This document shows, piece after piece, positions 52,398 through 61,818 of a stretch of DNA of 64,000 nt (positions are counted from its first letter, which is position 1; each line of letters opens with the position of its first letter). The position numbers and the translations under genes were made by a program. The notes beneath the pieces are model-generated. The model was given only the letters and a program-made list of their open reading frames with translations, did no database searches and was not told the DNA's origin. Origin of the DNA: Bordetella bronchialis (GTDB taxonomy: Bacteria > Pseudomonadota > Gammaproteobacteria > Burkholderiales > Burkholderiaceae_B); the NCBI RefSeq assembly GCF_001676705.1, contig NZ_CP016170.1:2666001-2730000 (forward strand). Direction: 5' to 3'.

Positions 52398-53456
52398 ATG
52401 AAAATCGTAGTGCTGCCCGGTGACGGGATCGGTCCGGAAACCATGGCCGTGGCCGTCGACATGCTGCAGGCCGTCGACCGGCGCTTCGGCCTGGGCTTGC
52501 AACTGGAGCACGACATCGCCGGCCACGAAAGCCTGAAGCGCCATGGCGCCACGGTGACGCCCGCGCTGCTGGAGAAAGTGCGCGCCGCCGATGGCCTGAT
52601 GCTGGGTCCCATGTCGACGTACGACTTCAAGGACGAAGCGAAGGGCGAAATCAACCCCTCGATGTTCTTCCGCAAGAAGCTGGACCTGTACGCCAATATC
52701 CGGCCCGCGCGCACATACAAGGGCATTCCCGTCCGCCTGGGCGAGTTCGACCTGGTGGTGGTGCGCGAAAACACCGAAGGCTTCTACGCGGACCGCAATA
52801 TCGAGTCGGGCGCCAGCGAAATGCTGATCACGCCGGACGTGGTGGTGTCGCTGCGCCGTATTACGCGGCTGTGCTGCGAGCGCATCGCGCGTTCGGCCTT
52901 CGAGCTGGCCATGACGCGCAAGAAGCACGTCACCATCGTGCACAAGGCGAATGTGCTGAAAATCGGCGATGGCATGTTCATCGGCGAATGCCACAAGGTC
53001 GCCAGGGAATTCCCGGAAGTGCGGGTCGACGACGTCATCGTGGACGCCATGATGGCGCACGTGGTGCGCGCGCCCGACCGCTACGACGTGGTGGTGACCA
53101 CCAATATGTTCGGCGACATCCTCTCGGACCTGACGGCGGAAATGTCGGGCAGCCTGGGCCTGGGCGGCTCGTTGAACGCCGGCCGCGATCATGCGATGGG
53201 CCAGGCGGCGCACGGCTCCGCGCCCGATATCGCGGGCCAGAACATCGCCAACCCTGCCTCGCAGGTGCTGTCGGCCGCGATGCTGCTGAACTGGTACGGC
53301 CAGCGCAAGGGCAAGCAGGCCTTCGTGCAGGCCGCCGCCGCGATCGACAAGGCCCTGGAAGAGGCCGTCGCCGCACGCGAATGCACCAAGGATGTCGGCG
53401 GCACGCTGGGCACGCGTGAAGCCGGGGCGGCATGGGTGAAGCGGCTGGCCGCTTAA
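52398..53456 (+). CDS. Isocitrate/isopropylmalate dehydrogenase family protein
   Basis: 352 aa. NAD-dependent beta-decarboxylating dehydrogenase: PGDGIGPE at the N-terminus, the substrate arginines in NIRPARTYKG and VRENTEGFYADR, IVHKANVLK with the catalytic lysine, and the metal aspartates in NMFGDILSDL. Length and order fit the LeuB/homoisocitrate/tartrate dehydrogenase group. The neighbouring Bug receptor and PrpB-like gene suggest catabolism of a 2- or 3-hydroxyacid rather than leucine synthesis. AGGAAATCAC lies before the ATG. Confidence 0.87.
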   Translation: MKIVVLPGDGIGPETMAVAVDMLQAVDRRFGLGLQLEHDIAGHESLKRHGATVTPALLEKVRAADGLMLGPMSTYDFKDEAKGEINPSMFFRKKLDLYANIRPARTYKGIPVRLGEFDLVVVRENTEGFYADRNIESGASEMLITPDVVVSLRRITRLCCERIARSAFELAMTRKKHVTIVHKANVLKIGDGMFIGECHKVAREFPEVRVDDVIVDAMMAHVVRAPDRYDVVVTTNMFGDILSDLTAEMSGSLGLGGSLNAGRDHAMGQAAHGSAPDIAGQNIANPASQVLSAAMLLNWYGQRKGKQAFVQAAAAIDKALEEAVAARECTKDVGGTLGTREAGAAWVKRLAA

Positions 53457-53499
53457 TCCCGATGTCAGCTGCGATGTCAACGCGATACGCGATTCGTTT

Positions 53500-53524
53500 T
53501 TAATGAATACACTTCATTAATGAA
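53500..53524. promoter_or_regulatory. Overlapping palindromes built from TTAATGAA
   Basis: TTAATGAA (53500-53507), TACAC, then TTCATTAA (53513-53520) form a perfect 8-bp inverted repeat. The right half overlaps the 12-bp perfect palindrome TTCATTAATGAA (53513-53524). This AT-rich block stands out in GC-rich DNA 130 bases before the PrpB-like gene and is a strong operator candidate. Confidence 0.6.
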
Positions 53525-53655
53525 CTGACCTGGGCCGGATTGACCCGGCGGGACGACCTGACTAGACTGCAACGGCCGCGGCCCGGCGGGACACTGCCGG
53601 GACCCGCGTCGCGGGCCGCAGGGCCCGGCCATCAACGCGTATACGAGACATCATC

Positions 53656-54528
53656 ATGAGCGAAACGACGAAACAGCGCCTGCGCCGCCGGGTGGAGCAG
53701 CGCAACGGCCTGCTCGTTCCTGGCGCCTTCAATGCCATGAGCGCCCGGGTCGTGGCCGACCAGGGCTTCGAGGCGGTTTACCTGACGGGCGCCGGGCTGA
53801 CCAATATGCACTACGGCGTGCCCGACCTGGGCATCATCGGCCTGCGCGATGTCGCGGACGCCACGTCGCGCCTGCGCGAGGCGGTGGACCTGCCCATCAT
53901 CGTCGACGGCGACACCGGTTTCGGCAACGCGGTCAACGTCTGGCATACCGTGCGCGCGCTGGAGCGCGCCGGCGCGGATGCGATCCAGCTGGAAGACCAG
54001 CTCTTTCCCAAGCGCTGCGGCCATTTTTCCGGCAAGGAAGTCGCGCCGCTGCCGGAGATGCTGTCCAAGATCCGTGCGGCCGCGGACGCGCGCCGCGACC
54101 AGGACTTCCTGATCATCGCGCGCACGGATTCCCGCGCCGTGCTGGGCTTCGATGCCGCGGTGGAGCGGGCCCAGGCCTTTGCCGACGCGGGCGCCGACAT
54201 CCTTTTCGTGGAGGCGACGGAAAGCCTGGAGGAAGTCCGCGCGCTGCCCAAGCTGCTGGATAAACCCCAACTGATCAATATCGTGATCGGCGGCAAGACG
54301 CCCGCGCTTACCGCCGAGGAACTCGGCCAGATGGGCTACGGCATCATCCTTTACGCCAACGCGGCGCTGCAAAGCGCGGTCGCCGGCATGCAGCGCGCGC
54401 TGGGCATGCTCAAGCGCGATGGCCTGCTGAAAGAAGATCCCGGCCTGGTCGCGCCTTTCCTCGAGCGCCAGCGCCTGGTGCAGAAGCCGCTGTACGACGA
54501 GCTGGAAAAGAAGTACGCCGACAAATAA
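53656..54528 (+). CDS. PrpB-like isocitrate lyase/PEP mutase family protein
   Basis: 290 aa. TIM-barrel lyase of the 2-methylisocitrate lyase/oxaloacetate decarboxylase group. VDGDTGFGNAVNV (83-95) provides metal-binding aspartates, IQLEDQLFPKRCGHFSGK the catalytic-loop Cys121, and IIARTDSRA the substrate arginine. KRCGH, and not SRGC or the IclR-type KKCGH variant, is within the PrpB/carboxyvinyl-carboxyphosphonate mutase range, so the product may differ. It lies 199 bases after the dehydrogenase gene with its own palindromic upstream site, and may be separately regulated. Confidence 0.87.
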   Translation: MSETTKQRLRRRVEQRNGLLVPGAFNAMSARVVADQGFEAVYLTGAGLTNMHYGVPDLGIIGLRDVADATSRLREAVDLPIIVDGDTGFGNAVNVWHTVRALERAGADAIQLEDQLFPKRCGHFSGKEVAPLPEMLSKIRAAADARRDQDFLIIARTDSRAVLGFDAAVERAQAFADAGADILFVEATESLEEVRALPKLLDKPQLINIVIGGKTPALTAEELGQMGYGIILYANAALQSAVAGMQRALGMLKRDGLLKEDPGLVAPFLERQRLVQKPLYDELEKKYADK

Positions 54529-54738
54529 GCGCCTGTCGCGGCCGCGACTGCTCAAAACCGCGTACGCCTGCGAGCGATTGGCCGGGCGCATGTCGGTCGA
54601 TGCAACACCAGACGGTTCCACGACCGACGCATCGCAACGGTATCGCGGTCTGGTGGAGCTTGCCTGTCTTCGGGCTATCGAAACGGCGGCGCGCCGGGAC
54701 GGGCGCCGCCGCCGTTCGCGCCGCCTTCCTGCCTGGCG

Positions 54739-55317
54739 TCAGGCGGCGGCCAGGGCGGCCGATTTGTGGCTCAGGATGGTCTCAAGCTGGCGGCGGGCGC
54801 AGTCGAGCCGGTGGATGCGGCCCGAGAACTCCTGGTATGCCCGTTCGTTGCCCTCGACGAACGAGTGATCCTGGAAGTGCTGCAGCTTGGCGCGGATGTC
54901 CTCATGGAATTTCATGATGCGCGTGACGTCCTGCTCGGAGGCCCGCGCGATGAAGTCATCCCGGAACGCCTTGACGATATCGTTGGCCTTCCGGTCGCGC
55001 TCGGCGGGAAAGCCGGTCTTGGCGGCGCGGATGAAATCGATGAACAGGGCTTTGTCGCCGCCCATCTTCACATAGCGCCCGATCTCGCCTTTCCATTCCC
55101 GCTCGATCGCCTTGCGGATTTTCTTCTCCGCGTGGGGATGGGCGTCCACATTGGAGTAGTAGTCATTCTGGTAATAGCCGATACGCGTGGCGCCGGGCTC
55201 CTTGCCGTCGCCGGGCTTTGCCGCCGCGGCCAGTGAGGCCGGGCGCCGCGAGGCAGCGGTATCCAGATACTCGCCGAGCTTCTTGAAAAACGGCGAAATT
55301 TCGACGCGGAACAACAT
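54739..55317 (-). CDS. Hypothetical protein, 192 aa, helical
   Basis: Not recognised. Start at 55317 (MLFRVEISPFFKKLGEYLD) with GAGAGA upstream; a GTG at 55362 is an alternative. No signal peptide or membrane helix. Residues 20-45 are Ala/Ser-rich, then YYQNDYYSNVDAHPHAEKKIRKAIEREW and a strongly charged helical half (KANDIVKAFRDDFIARASEQDVTRIMKFHEDIRAKLQHFQDHSF). Its upstream DNA is less GC-rich than the surroundings. Monocistronic, convergent with the PrpB-like gene. Could be a secreted effector or a stress protein. Confidence 0.6.
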   Translation of the reverse strand: MLFRVEISPFFKKLGEYLDTAASRRPASLAAAAKPGDGKEPGATRIGYYQNDYYSNVDAHPHAEKKIRKAIEREWKGEIGRYVKMGGDKALFIDFIRAAKTGFPAERDRKANDIVKAFRDDFIARASEQDVTRIMKFHEDIRAKLQHFQDHSFVEGNERAYQEFSGRIHRLDCARRQLETILSHKSAALAAA

Positions 55318-55493
55318 CTTGAATCTCTCAAAACAACAAGGGGAGACAAGATTACCGAGCACGCAAGCGCCCGCACAATGGCGCTCGGCCCCCGCGAAGT
55401 CGAAATAGCAAGTTCCTACTTGTGCCAGTAATCGATCCGCCGGCGCCGTCGGCGATTTGCCGGCCGCGGCGTTAATCCGACGCCGGCGCGAAG

Positions 55494-57038
55494 CTAGTCC
55501 GCCTGGGCGCGCGGCCCCATGGCGTCCGGCGCGGCACGGCCGCTCCAGTCCCCGCCCAGCGCCTTCACCAGGAACACCGAGACCAGCAGTTGCTGGCCTT
55601 TCAGCTGGGCGGCCTGCCGCTCGGTATTCAGGACGGCCTGCTGGGCCGTGATGACGTCAAGGTAGGTGGTGGCGCCGCCGCTGTAGCGGTCGGCGGCCAT
55701 GTCCAGCACCTTGCGCGCGTCGGCGACCGCCTTCTGCGATTGGGTGGTGGCCCGGTCCAGGGCCGCCAGGCCGGTGATGCCGTCTTCCACCTCCTGCATG
55801 GCGCCCAGCACGATGCGGCGGTAATTGGCCACGGTGGCGTCGTAGCCGGCCCGGGCGAAATCGACGTTGGCGCGCGTGCGCCCGGCGTCGAACAGGGTTT
55901 GCACCGCCGATACGCCGACCGACCACAACAGGCTGGGCGCGTCGAGCAAGGCGCCGATCTCGCGGCTATCGGCGCCGATGCTGGGATTGAGGATGACGCT
56001 GGGATAGAAAGCCGCCGTCGCCACGCCGATCTGCGCGTTGGCGGCGGCCATGGCGCGTTCGGCGGCCGCGATATCGGGCCGGCGTTCCAGCAGGTCCGAA
56101 GGCAGGCCCAGCGGGATGGGCGGCGGCATGATGGCCACGGTAAGGGGTTGCGGCGGCAGCTCGAAGTTGGGCGCGGGCGTGCCGGTCAGCGAGGCGATGG
56201 CGTGCTCGAACTGCGCGCGCTGCCGGGCCAGGACCTCTACCTGGGTCAGCGTGTTGTCCAGCAGCGCCTGCTGCTGCGCCACTTCCAGGCCGGATGCCGC
56301 GCCGCCGTCATAGCGGGCGGTGATGAGCTCCAGCGCGCGGCGCTGCAAGGCCACGGAGCGATTGACCACATCGATCTCCGTGTCCAGCGCGCGCAGGTTG
56401 ATGTAGTTGGCGGCCAGTTCCGCGCTCAGCACCAGGCGGGCATTGGCCAGGTCGGCCTCGGCCTGCTGTGCCGTGGCCGCCGAGGCCTCGGTGGCGCGCG
56501 ACACCCGGCCGAACAGGTCGACCTCGTAGCTGGCGTTGAAGGAAAAGTTGTAGTCGTTCTGTACCGTCGAGTACTGCGGCGACGCGTAGTTGGTCAGCGG
56601 CCGGTTGCCCGAAATCTTGAAGCGCGACACGCGCGTGCCCAGGCTCAGCTGCGGGAAAAGGCCGGCGCGGCTGGCGTCGGCGCTGGCGCGCGCCTGGGCC
56701 AGCCGCGCCGCGGCGATCGCCAGCGTCGGGTTGGCCGCCAGCGCCTGCGCCTGCAGGCGATTCAGCGTCGGATCGTTATAGCGCAGCCACCACTCGCCCT
56801 TGTCCAGGGCGTCGGCGGGCGATGCCTGGCGCCAGGGCGATTCCAGCTTCCATGTGACGGGCAGGTCGACCTGGGGTTTGCGGTAGTCGGGGCCGACGGC
56901 ACAGGCCGACAGCAGCAGGGCCAGCCCCAGCAGCGCGGCGCGCGTCCCCGGGTGGCCGGTGTGGGCCTTGCGCCGCGACGATGTGCCGGCGCCATGGCCG
57001 CCGGTCATCCGCGCCTGTCCTCCACGGCCACTCGTCAT
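55494..57038 (-). CDS. RND efflux outer-membrane factor (NodT/OprM family lipoprotein)
   Basis: 514 aa. Outer-membrane channel of a tripartite pump. Lipobox LLLSAC after an Arg-rich N-terminus, then AVGPDYRKPQVDLP, the hallmark OMF start. Two repeated coiled-coil units follow, with SPQYSTVQNDYNFSFNASYEVDLFGRVSRATEAS in the first and LLERRPDIAAAERAMAAANAQIGVATAAFYP between them. ATG 57038 overlaps the adaptor stop (ATGA); ATG 57008 would give a more usual signal peptide. Confidence 0.92.
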   Translation of the reverse strand: MTSGRGGQARMTGGHGAGTSSRRKAHTGHPGTRAALLGLALLLSACAVGPDYRKPQVDLPVTWKLESPWRQASPADALDKGEWWLRYNDPTLNRLQAQALAANPTLAIAAARLAQARASADASRAGLFPQLSLGTRVSRFKISGNRPLTNYASPQYSTVQNDYNFSFNASYEVDLFGRVSRATEASAATAQQAEADLANARLVLSAELAANYINLRALDTEIDVVNRSVALQRRALELITARYDGGAASGLEVAQQQALLDNTLTQVEVLARQRAQFEHAIASLTGTPAPNFELPPQPLTVAIMPPPIPLGLPSDLLERRPDIAAAERAMAAANAQIGVATAAFYPSVILNPSIGADSREIGALLDAPSLLWSVGVSAVQTLFDAGRTRANVDFARAGYDATVANYRRIVLGAMQEVEDGITGLAALDRATTQSQKAVADARKVLDMAADRYSGGATTYLDVITAQQAVLNTERQAAQLKGQQLLVSVFLVKALGGDWSGRAAPDAMGPRAQAD

Positions 57039-58312
57039 TGTTCCGTTCCCGACGCATGGCCGGCCGCCGCGGCGCCGATGGCGGGCACCGGCGTGGGCGC
57101 GGGCGTCTTGCCCTGGGCCACCTGCACCACGTCGCCCGCGGCCAGCGAGTCGGCCGGATTCAGCACGATGCGGTCCGTCCCTTGCAGGCCGTCGGCCACT
57201 TCGATGGTCTGGCCGAAATTGCGGCCCAGCGTGACGCGGCGCAGGTCGATGCGGCCTTCCGGCCCGACGACGGCCACCATGGTGCCTTCGCGGCGGAATA
57301 GCAGGGTGTTGGTGGGCACGGCCAGCGTGTCGCCCGCCGGCAGATTCAGGGCCACCGATACGTAGGCGCCCGGCAGCAGCGCGCCGTCGGGATTGCGCAG
57401 GCTGATCTCCACCTGCATGGTGCGGGTCGCCAGATCGATGGACGCGGCGGTGCGCGCGATCGTGCCGGTGAATTTCTGGCCGCCCAGTTCGGCCTGCGTG
57501 ACCGTGACGTGCTCGCCTACCTTGACCAGCTGCGCGTAGCGCTGCGGTACGTTGATATAGACCCGCAGGGGATCGGTCTGCGCCATCAGGAACAGGGGGC
57601 GGCCGCTGCCCGCGTCGATCAGGTCGCCGACGTCGACGTTGCGGCGCGTGATGATGCCCGAGAACGGCGCCACGATGCGCTTGAAGCCTTCCAGCTGGCG
57701 CAGGCGCTGTTCGTTGGCCTGGGCGGCGGCCAGGTTGGCGGCCGCCTGGGCCGCGCTGCCGCGCTTCTCTTCCAGGTCCTGCTGCGAAACGACGTCCTTG
57801 CGGCGCAGCGCTTCCCAGCGCGCCAGCGTGCTGTTGGCCAGGTTCAGCGCCGCTTTCGCCTGCTCGCGCGCGGCAATGGCCTGCGAAAGCTGCTGGTCGA
57901 TTTCCGGGGTCTCGATTTCCGCCAGCAGTTCGCCTTTCTCGACGCGGCTGCCGATGTCCTTGGTCCAGCGCTTCAGGTAGCCGCTGGCGCGTGCCGACAG
58001 CGGCGCCTGCACGTAGCCCTGCAGGGTGCCGGGCAGCGCCAGCGACTGGCCGTTCTCCGGCGTGGAGGGCAGGGTCGTCTGTACATACTGCATCGCGCGC
58101 TGGTGCGTGCCGCTTTCCAGCTCATTCGCGTTCTGGATGCGGCTGACCACCGTGCGCGCCGCGCCCAGGGCCAGCACGGCAAGCACGATCAGCATCAGCC
58201 AGCGGCTGCGGCGCACGATCTGGTCGCGCTTGAGCAAGTCGCCCGCGCCGGCACCGCCGGGCTCCAGCGGATGTATCCCCAATTCGTTGTGTCGCTGCTC
58301 CGACATGCTCAA
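57035..58312 (-). CDS. RND efflux periplasmic adaptor (MFP/HlyD family)
   Basis: 425 aa. One N-terminal membrane helix (about 35-55), then lipoyl half-motifs (LPGTLQGYVQAPLSARASGYLKRW and FSGIITRRNVDVGDLID), a coiled-coil hairpin rich in Ala and Gln, and beta-barrel and membrane-proximal domains ending with an Ala/Pro-rich tail. Links the RND pump to the outer-membrane channel. Overlaps both neighbours by four bases. Confidence 0.92.
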   Translation of the reverse strand: MSMSEQRHNELGIHPLEPGGAGAGDLLKRDQIVRRSRWLMLIVLAVLALGAARTVVSRIQNANELESGTHQRAMQYVQTTLPSTPENGQSLALPGTLQGYVQAPLSARASGYLKRWTKDIGSRVEKGELLAEIETPEIDQQLSQAIAAREQAKAALNLANSTLARWEALRRKDVVSQQDLEEKRGSAAQAAANLAAAQANEQRLRQLEGFKRIVAPFSGIITRRNVDVGDLIDAGSGRPLFLMAQTDPLRVYINVPQRYAQLVKVGEHVTVTQAELGGQKFTGTIARTAASIDLATRTMQVEISLRNPDGALLPGAYVSVALNLPAGDTLAVPTNTLLFRREGTMVAVVGPEGRIDLRRVTLGRNFGQTIEVADGLQGTDRIVLNPADSLAAGDVVQVAQGKTPAPTPVPAIGAAAAGHASGTEQ

Positions 58313-61300
58313 ATCTCCCGCTGCGAGGCGTCCGGCGCGAGCGGCGGGACGGGCCCGGCGCCCGCGGAGCCGGCCTTGCGGCGTTCCAGGCGATGATGTA
58401 TGCCGGCGAACACCACCGGCACGAAGAAAAGGGTGGAAACGGTGGCGAACAGCAGGCCGCCGATCACGGCGCGGCCCAGCGGCGCGTTCTGCTCGGCGCC
58501 TTCGCCCAGGCCCAGTGCCATGGGAATCATGCCGATGATCATGGCCAGCGCCGTCATCATCACGGGACGCAGGCGCGTGGCGCCGGCTTCCAGGGCGGCC
58601 GAAAGCACGGGCGCGCCTTCCTCGCGCCGCTGCCGCGCGAAGGAAACCAGCAGGATGCTGTTGGCCGTGGCCACGCCCATGGTCATGATGGCCCCGGTCA
58701 GCGCCGGCACGCTCAGTGTCGTGCCGGTGATGAACAGCATCCAGGCGATGCCCGCCAGCGCCGCCGGCAGGGCGGTGATGATGATGAAGGCGTCTATCCA
58801 GGATTGGAAGTTCACCACGATCAGCAGATAGACCAGCACGATGGCCATCAGCAGGCCCACGCCCAGGCCGATGAAGGAGTTCTGCATGGTCTCGACCTGG
58901 CCCAGGATTTGCACCTGGCTGCCGCGCGGCAGCTTGTGGCGGATCTCGTCGACCTGCCTGGACACCTGCGAGGCCACGCTGGCCAGGTCCTTGCCCTGCA
59001 CCCCGACGTAGACGTCGATGGCGGGCTGGATGTTGTAGCGCGAGACCACGGCGGGCTGGCGGGCGGGGCGGATGTCCACCAGGTTGCCCAGCAACTGGGT
59101 ATTGCCGCCGCCGGCCGCGCCGGGCGCGCCCACGGGCAGCGCCAGCAATTGGTCCATGCCGTCGATCTGGTATTGCGGCGCCTGCACGGCCACGCTGTAG
59201 ACGATGCCGTTGCGCGGATTCAGCCAGAAGGCAGGCGAGGTCTGCGTGCTGCCGGAAAGCGCGATCAGGACGCTCTGGCCGACGTTGGCCGCGCTCAGGC
59301 CCACCTGCTGCAGGCGCGTGCGGTCCATGACCATGTTCAGCGTGGGCAGGTCCAGCCTCTGGTGGATGTGGGCGTCCACCGCGCCGGGAATCTGGCGTAT
59401 GCCGCGCACGAGCTCGGCGGCCAGCCGTGCGTTGGCTTCCATGTCGGCGCCGGTGAACTTGACGTTGATGGCGGCGGGCAGGCCGAAGTTGAGGATCTGC
59501 GTGACGATGTCCGCGGGCTGGAAGAAGAACTCCAGGCCGGGAAAGCGCTTGGGCAGCTCGGCGCGGAGCAGGGCGATGTAGTCGTCGGTGGGCGCGTGGC
59601 CGTCGCGCAGCGACATCAGGATCTCGCCGTCCAGCGAGCCGAAGGTGCCGGCATTGCTATAGGACAGGTTGATGCCGCTATTGGGCACGCCCAGGTTGTC
59701 CAGGATGGTTTCCAGATCCCTGGCCGGAATCAACTCGCGGATATGGTTTTCCACCTCGTCGGCCAATCGGGCGGTTTCCTCTATGCGTGTGCCGGTGGGC
59801 ATGCGTACGTGCAGGCGGATCTGGCCCGCGTCCACGGACGGGAAGAAGTCGCGGCCCAGGAAGGGATAGAGCAGGCAGGACAGCAGGCAGAAGCCCAGAA
59901 AGAGCAGGGCGAATGCCTTGCGGCGCGCCAGTTGCGCCGACAGCAGCAGGGTGTAGGCGCGCCGCATGCGTTCGAAGCGCTGGTCGAAGGCGCGGTACAC
60001 GCGCTGCAGTGTGCTGTGCCGGGCATCCGGATCTTCCTTGCCGTGATTGCGCATCAGCAGCATGACCAGCGTGGGCACGAGCGTGCGCGACAGGACGTAG
60101 GACGCCAGCATCGCGAACACCACGGCCTCGGCCAGCGGGACGAACAGGAAGCGCGCGACGCCGGACAGGAAGAACATCGGCACGAAGACGATACAGATAC
60201 AGATCGTCGACACGAAGGCGGCCACGCCGATTTCGTTGGCGCCGTCCAGGATGGCGGCCTCCAGCTTCTTGCCCAGGTGCATGTGGCGCTCGATGTTCTC
60301 GATGGTCACGATGGCCTGGTCCACCAGGATGCCCACGGACAGCGCCAGTCCGCCCAGGGTCATCAGGTTCAAAGTTTCGCCCAGCGCCTTCAGCGCCAGG
60401 ATGGACGCCAGGATGGACAGCGGGATGGTCAGGGCGATGATCAGCGTGCTGCGCCAGTTGCCCAGGAACAGCAGCACCATGGTGGCGGTCAGCAGCGCGG
60501 CGATGATCGCCTCCAGCACCACGCCCTTGACGGCCGCCTTCACGAACACCGACTGGTCGAACAGCGGCGTCAGCTTGATTTCCGGCGGCAGGGTCGCGAC
60601 CACGCTGGGCAGCAGCTCGTACAGGTTGGACACGATGTCCAGCGTGGACGCGCCGCCGTTCTTCAGTACCGACAGCAGCACGCCGCGCACGCCGTCCTGC
60701 CGCACGATATTGGTCTGGGGGTTGTAGCCGTCGCGCACATAGGCCACGTCGCGCAGGTAGGTCGTGGCGCCGCCCGGTATGGCCCGGACCGGCAGATTGT
60801 TCAGGCCGGCGATCGTCTCCGGCGAGCTGTTCATGCGGACGTTGTACTCCGTCTCGCCGAACTTCGCCGTGCCCGAGGGCAGGATCAGGTTCTGCGCATT
60901 GATGGCGTTGACGACGTCGGACGGCGACAGGCCGCGGGCCTGCAGCGCCTGCAAATCCAGGTCCACCGAAATGACGCGGTTCTTGCCGCCGTAGGGGAAG
61001 GGCACCGCCACGCCGGGAATCGTGATCAGCCGGGGGCGCAGGGTATTCAGCGCGGCGTCGAACAGGGCCTGTTCCGGCATCGTCGGGCTCGAAAGGCCCA
61101 GCTGGATCACCGGAATGCTGGAGGCCGAGTATTTGATCACCAGGGGCGGCGTGATGCCGGGCGGCAGCTGGCGCACCTGCGTCTGCTCGGCCGCCACGAC
61201 CTGGGCGATGGCGGTCTGGATGTTGGCGGTGGGCTGGAAGAAGATCTTGATGACCGAAATGCCGGCCAGCGAGGTGGATTCGATGTGCTCGATATCGCTG

Positions 61301-61524
61301 ACGGTGGTGGTCAGGCTGCGCTCGTTCTGCGCGGCGATGCGCGCGCCCATTTCCTGGGCGGACAGGCCGTTGTAGTTCCAGATGATGCTGATGACCGGAA
61401 TATTGATTTCCGGGAAGATGTCCGTAGCCATGCGCATCAAGGCGAATGGCGTGGCCAGGATGATCAGCAGCGCCATCACGATGAACGTATAAGGGCGCCG
61501 CAATGCCAATTGCACTACCGACAC
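58309..61524 (-). CDS. RND efflux pump inner-membrane transporter
   Basis: 1071 aa from the GTG at 61524, which has GGGAG five bases upstream and gives the expected cytoplasmic start VVQLALRRPYTFIVMALLII. Twelve helices with two large periplasmic loops. In helix 4 the motif is LSVGILVDQAIVTIENIERH, with one aspartate where AcrB has two. The helix 10 region reads MGVATANSILLVSFA, without the AcrB lysine. The proton path is therefore not of the AcrB type. The DIFPEINIPVISIIWNYNG segment is typical. First gene of a complete tripartite operon with no adjacent regulator. Confidence 0.9.
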   Translation of the reverse strand: MSVVQLALRRPYTFIVMALLIILATPFALMRMATDIFPEINIPVISIIWNYNGLSAQEMGARIAAQNERSLTTTVSDIEHIESTSLAGISVIKIFFQPTANIQTAIAQVVAAEQTQVRQLPPGITPPLVIKYSASSIPVIQLGLSSPTMPEQALFDAALNTLRPRLITIPGVAVPFPYGGKNRVISVDLDLQALQARGLSPSDVVNAINAQNLILPSGTAKFGETEYNVRMNSSPETIAGLNNLPVRAIPGGATTYLRDVAYVRDGYNPQTNIVRQDGVRGVLLSVLKNGGASTLDIVSNLYELLPSVVATLPPEIKLTPLFDQSVFVKAAVKGVVLEAIIAALLTATMVLLFLGNWRSTLIIALTIPLSILASILALKALGETLNLMTLGGLALSVGILVDQAIVTIENIERHMHLGKKLEAAILDGANEIGVAAFVSTICICIVFVPMFFLSGVARFLFVPLAEAVVFAMLASYVLSRTLVPTLVMLLMRNHGKEDPDARHSTLQRVYRAFDQRFERMRRAYTLLLSAQLARRKAFALLFLGFCLLSCLLYPFLGRDFFPSVDAGQIRLHVRMPTGTRIEETARLADEVENHIRELIPARDLETILDNLGVPNSGINLSYSNAGTFGSLDGEILMSLRDGHAPTDDYIALLRAELPKRFPGLEFFFQPADIVTQILNFGLPAAINVKFTGADMEANARLAAELVRGIRQIPGAVDAHIHQRLDLPTLNMVMDRTRLQQVGLSAANVGQSVLIALSGSTQTSPAFWLNPRNGIVYSVAVQAPQYQIDGMDQLLALPVGAPGAAGGGNTQLLGNLVDIRPARQPAVVSRYNIQPAIDVYVGVQGKDLASVASQVSRQVDEIRHKLPRGSQVQILGQVETMQNSFIGLGVGLLMAIVLVYLLIVVNFQSWIDAFIIITALPAALAGIAWMLFITGTTLSVPALTGAIMTMGVATANSILLVSFARQRREEGAPVLSAALEAGATRLRPVMMTALAMIIGMIPMALGLGEGAEQNAPLGRAVIGGLLFATVSTLFFVPVVFAGIHHRLERRKAGSAGAGPVPPLAPDASQREI

Positions 61525-61818
61525 GGCGACTCCCGGGACGTAAGCGGCTCGGACTGCTGCTAGAAGACTACGAAACGTAACAGCTATTTTTGGGCATGGC
61601 GCGGCAAAGCGCAAGGCGGATAAACGAGGGGTTTGCCCTGATATCCTGCTTTTTGTGGGTGCCCTGGTTCAATGACGCTACCGGTCCGGCCGCCACGCCG
61701 CGGTCGTCGCGGCGGGCCGGGGCGGCCGCCCCGTCCCGGGGCCTGGGTTAAGCTCTCGCCTCGCGTCACTCCAGATCGCCTTTCAGACCGCCGCCAACCA
61801 AGGACTGCCTACTCGACC

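Noticed and set aside
46380..55317. A pathogenicity island around the NEL gene
   Set aside because: The three unusual genes are interspersed with ordinary metabolic genes, and no mobility genes, tRNA or flanking repeats were found.
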